Source: an uncultured Candidatus Saccharibacteria bacterium
Lineage (GTDB): Bacteria; Patescibacteria; Saccharimonadia; Saccharimonadales; UBA5946
Assembly (NCBI GenBank): GCA_946886435.1
Contig: CAMPIR010000022.1
Span: 1-10,797 of the forward strand
Direction: 5' to 3'
Length of the DNA: 10,797 bases
Under the pieces are notes generated by a model. That model saw only the letters and a list, made by a program, of their open reading frames with translations, had not been told where the DNA came from and made no database searches. Below, one piece after another: positions 10,270-10,797 of the stretch. How positions within the stretch are numbered: the first letter of the stretch is position 1; each line of letters begins with the position of its first letter. A program made the position numbers and the translations under genes.

Positions 10270-10797
10270 ACGGCGTAGGCTCCAGGTCACCCTTTTCGGT
10301 TAGCACAAAAAATGCGTCCTGCTGGGACGATATGTGGTCGATAAAACAAATACCGTTCGTGTGGTCGATCTCGTGTTGGAGAACCCGGGCAAGGAAGTCT
10401 TCGGCGCGGGCACGAACTTCATGGCCGCTCTCATCGATCGCTTTTAGCCTGATCTTGCTGTGGCGTGGCACAGCGCCATAGATGTCGCGCACACTGAGGC
10501 AGCCTTCGTGCTCGGTAATGATCTCACCTTCGTATTTGACGATTTCGGGATTGATGAGCACGGTAAAGCTTCGGTCTTCTTTGTTCTCGAAGTCGGACCT
10601 GACGATAACGACACGCTCTAGGCGGTCGATCTGTACAGCTGCGAGAGCAACGGCGATCTCATGTGGACGGCTATCTTCCCAGTCGAGCGCCGCGCTCTTC
10701 ATGTCATCGATTAGCTGCGTGGTCTCGTCGGTGATAACGTGAACGCGTGCGGATTTTTCGCGCAGAGAAGGGTGAGGCAGGGTGATGATGTCATTTC
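10232..10797 (-). CDS. def: Peptide deformylase, N-terminus cut by the window edge
   Basis: A metalloenzyme that removes the formyl group from new proteins. At least 187 residues are visible. The reading frame stays open from an internal ATG at 10702 to the window end and adds a typical deformylase N-terminus (DIITLPHPSLREKSARV), so the true start is outside. Motif 2 EGCLS and motif 3 QHEIDH supply the cysteine and two histidines that bind the metal, with the catalytic glutamate between the histidines. Motif 1, normally GxGxAAxQ, reads AVALAAVQ here: both glycines are alanine but the glutamine is kept. The protein has a tail after the core (EKGDLEPTPYDAVVEAGIFRD). It ends in TGA and overlaps fmt by 38 bases, forming the familiar def-fmt pair. 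Confidence 0.93.
   Translation of the reverse strand, partial: NDIITLPHPSLREKSARVHVITDETTQLIDDMKSAALDWEDSRPHEIAVALAAVQIDRLERVVIVRSDFENKEDRSFTVLINPEIVKYEGEIITEHEGCLSVRDIYGAVPRHSKIRLKAIDESGHEVRARAEDFLARVLQHEIDHTNGICFIDHISSQQDAFFVLTEKGDLEPTPYDAVVEAGIFRD

Noticed and set aside
10232..10702. Deformylase starting at ATG 10702.
   Set aside because: The frame stays open to the window edge and the added residues form a normal deformylase N-terminus.
1..10797. Alternative genetic code with UGA read as glycine.
   Set aside because: Several native and cassette genes end in TGA at family-typical lengths, and no in-frame TGA interrupts a conserved domain.

Overview
The window reads as a piece of a candidate phyla radiation genome, most likely Candidatus Saccharibacteria (TM7) or a close relative. 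This is inferred from short IF-2 and four-domain S1 proteins, a DUF5663-like protein typical of that radiation, sortase-like 'xPxTG' tails, and roughly 50% GC in the native genes. UGA is used as a stop in native genes (the ROK kinase and peptide deformylase), which argues against the UGA-to-glycine code of Gracilibacteria and SR1. No rRNA, tRNA, CRISPR array or transposase was found.

Layout. 1-432: a promoter cut by the window edge, a structured leader, a small KGG-motif protein and a bidirectional terminator. 431-1682 (minus strand): a ROK-family sugar kinase overlapping an HExxH metallopeptidase with a zinc ribbon. 1683-2298: a small surface protein with its own promoter and terminator. 2297-5354: rpsA (ribosomal protein S1) and infB (IF-2), with a folded rpsA leader and a strong hairpin between the genes. 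5368-7086: a monocistronic 554-residue membrane protein with three exact-period 16-residue repeats and a LysM-like C-terminus. 7106-7134: a near-consensus promoter whose spacer holds an 18-bp palindrome.

7197-8922: a sharply GC-richer segment with actinobacterial-looking codon use, framed by a 24-bp inverted repeat (22/24 matches). It carries two tightly spaced genes, a candidate promoter, and a GC-rich terminator ending only 9 bases before the right repeat. One gene encodes a small Pro/Ala-rich protein; the other a four-TM protein with an SDEP stalk and a cysteine-bearing outer domain. No transposase or recombinase is inside. I read this as a compact, non-autonomous mobile or invertible cassette, possibly from an actinobacterial host, and it is the most interesting item here.

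8923-10797: a DUF5663-like gene runs convergently into fmt. The two stop codons share the bases CTAG, and the terminator for the plus-strand gene lies inside fmt. fmt overlaps the upstream def gene, which is cut by the window edge.

Functionally, the native genes cluster around translation initiation: S1 (mRNA binding), IF-2 (fMet-tRNA recruitment), Fmt (formylation of Met-tRNA) and Def (removal of formyl). The remaining native genes encode surface and stress-type proteins.
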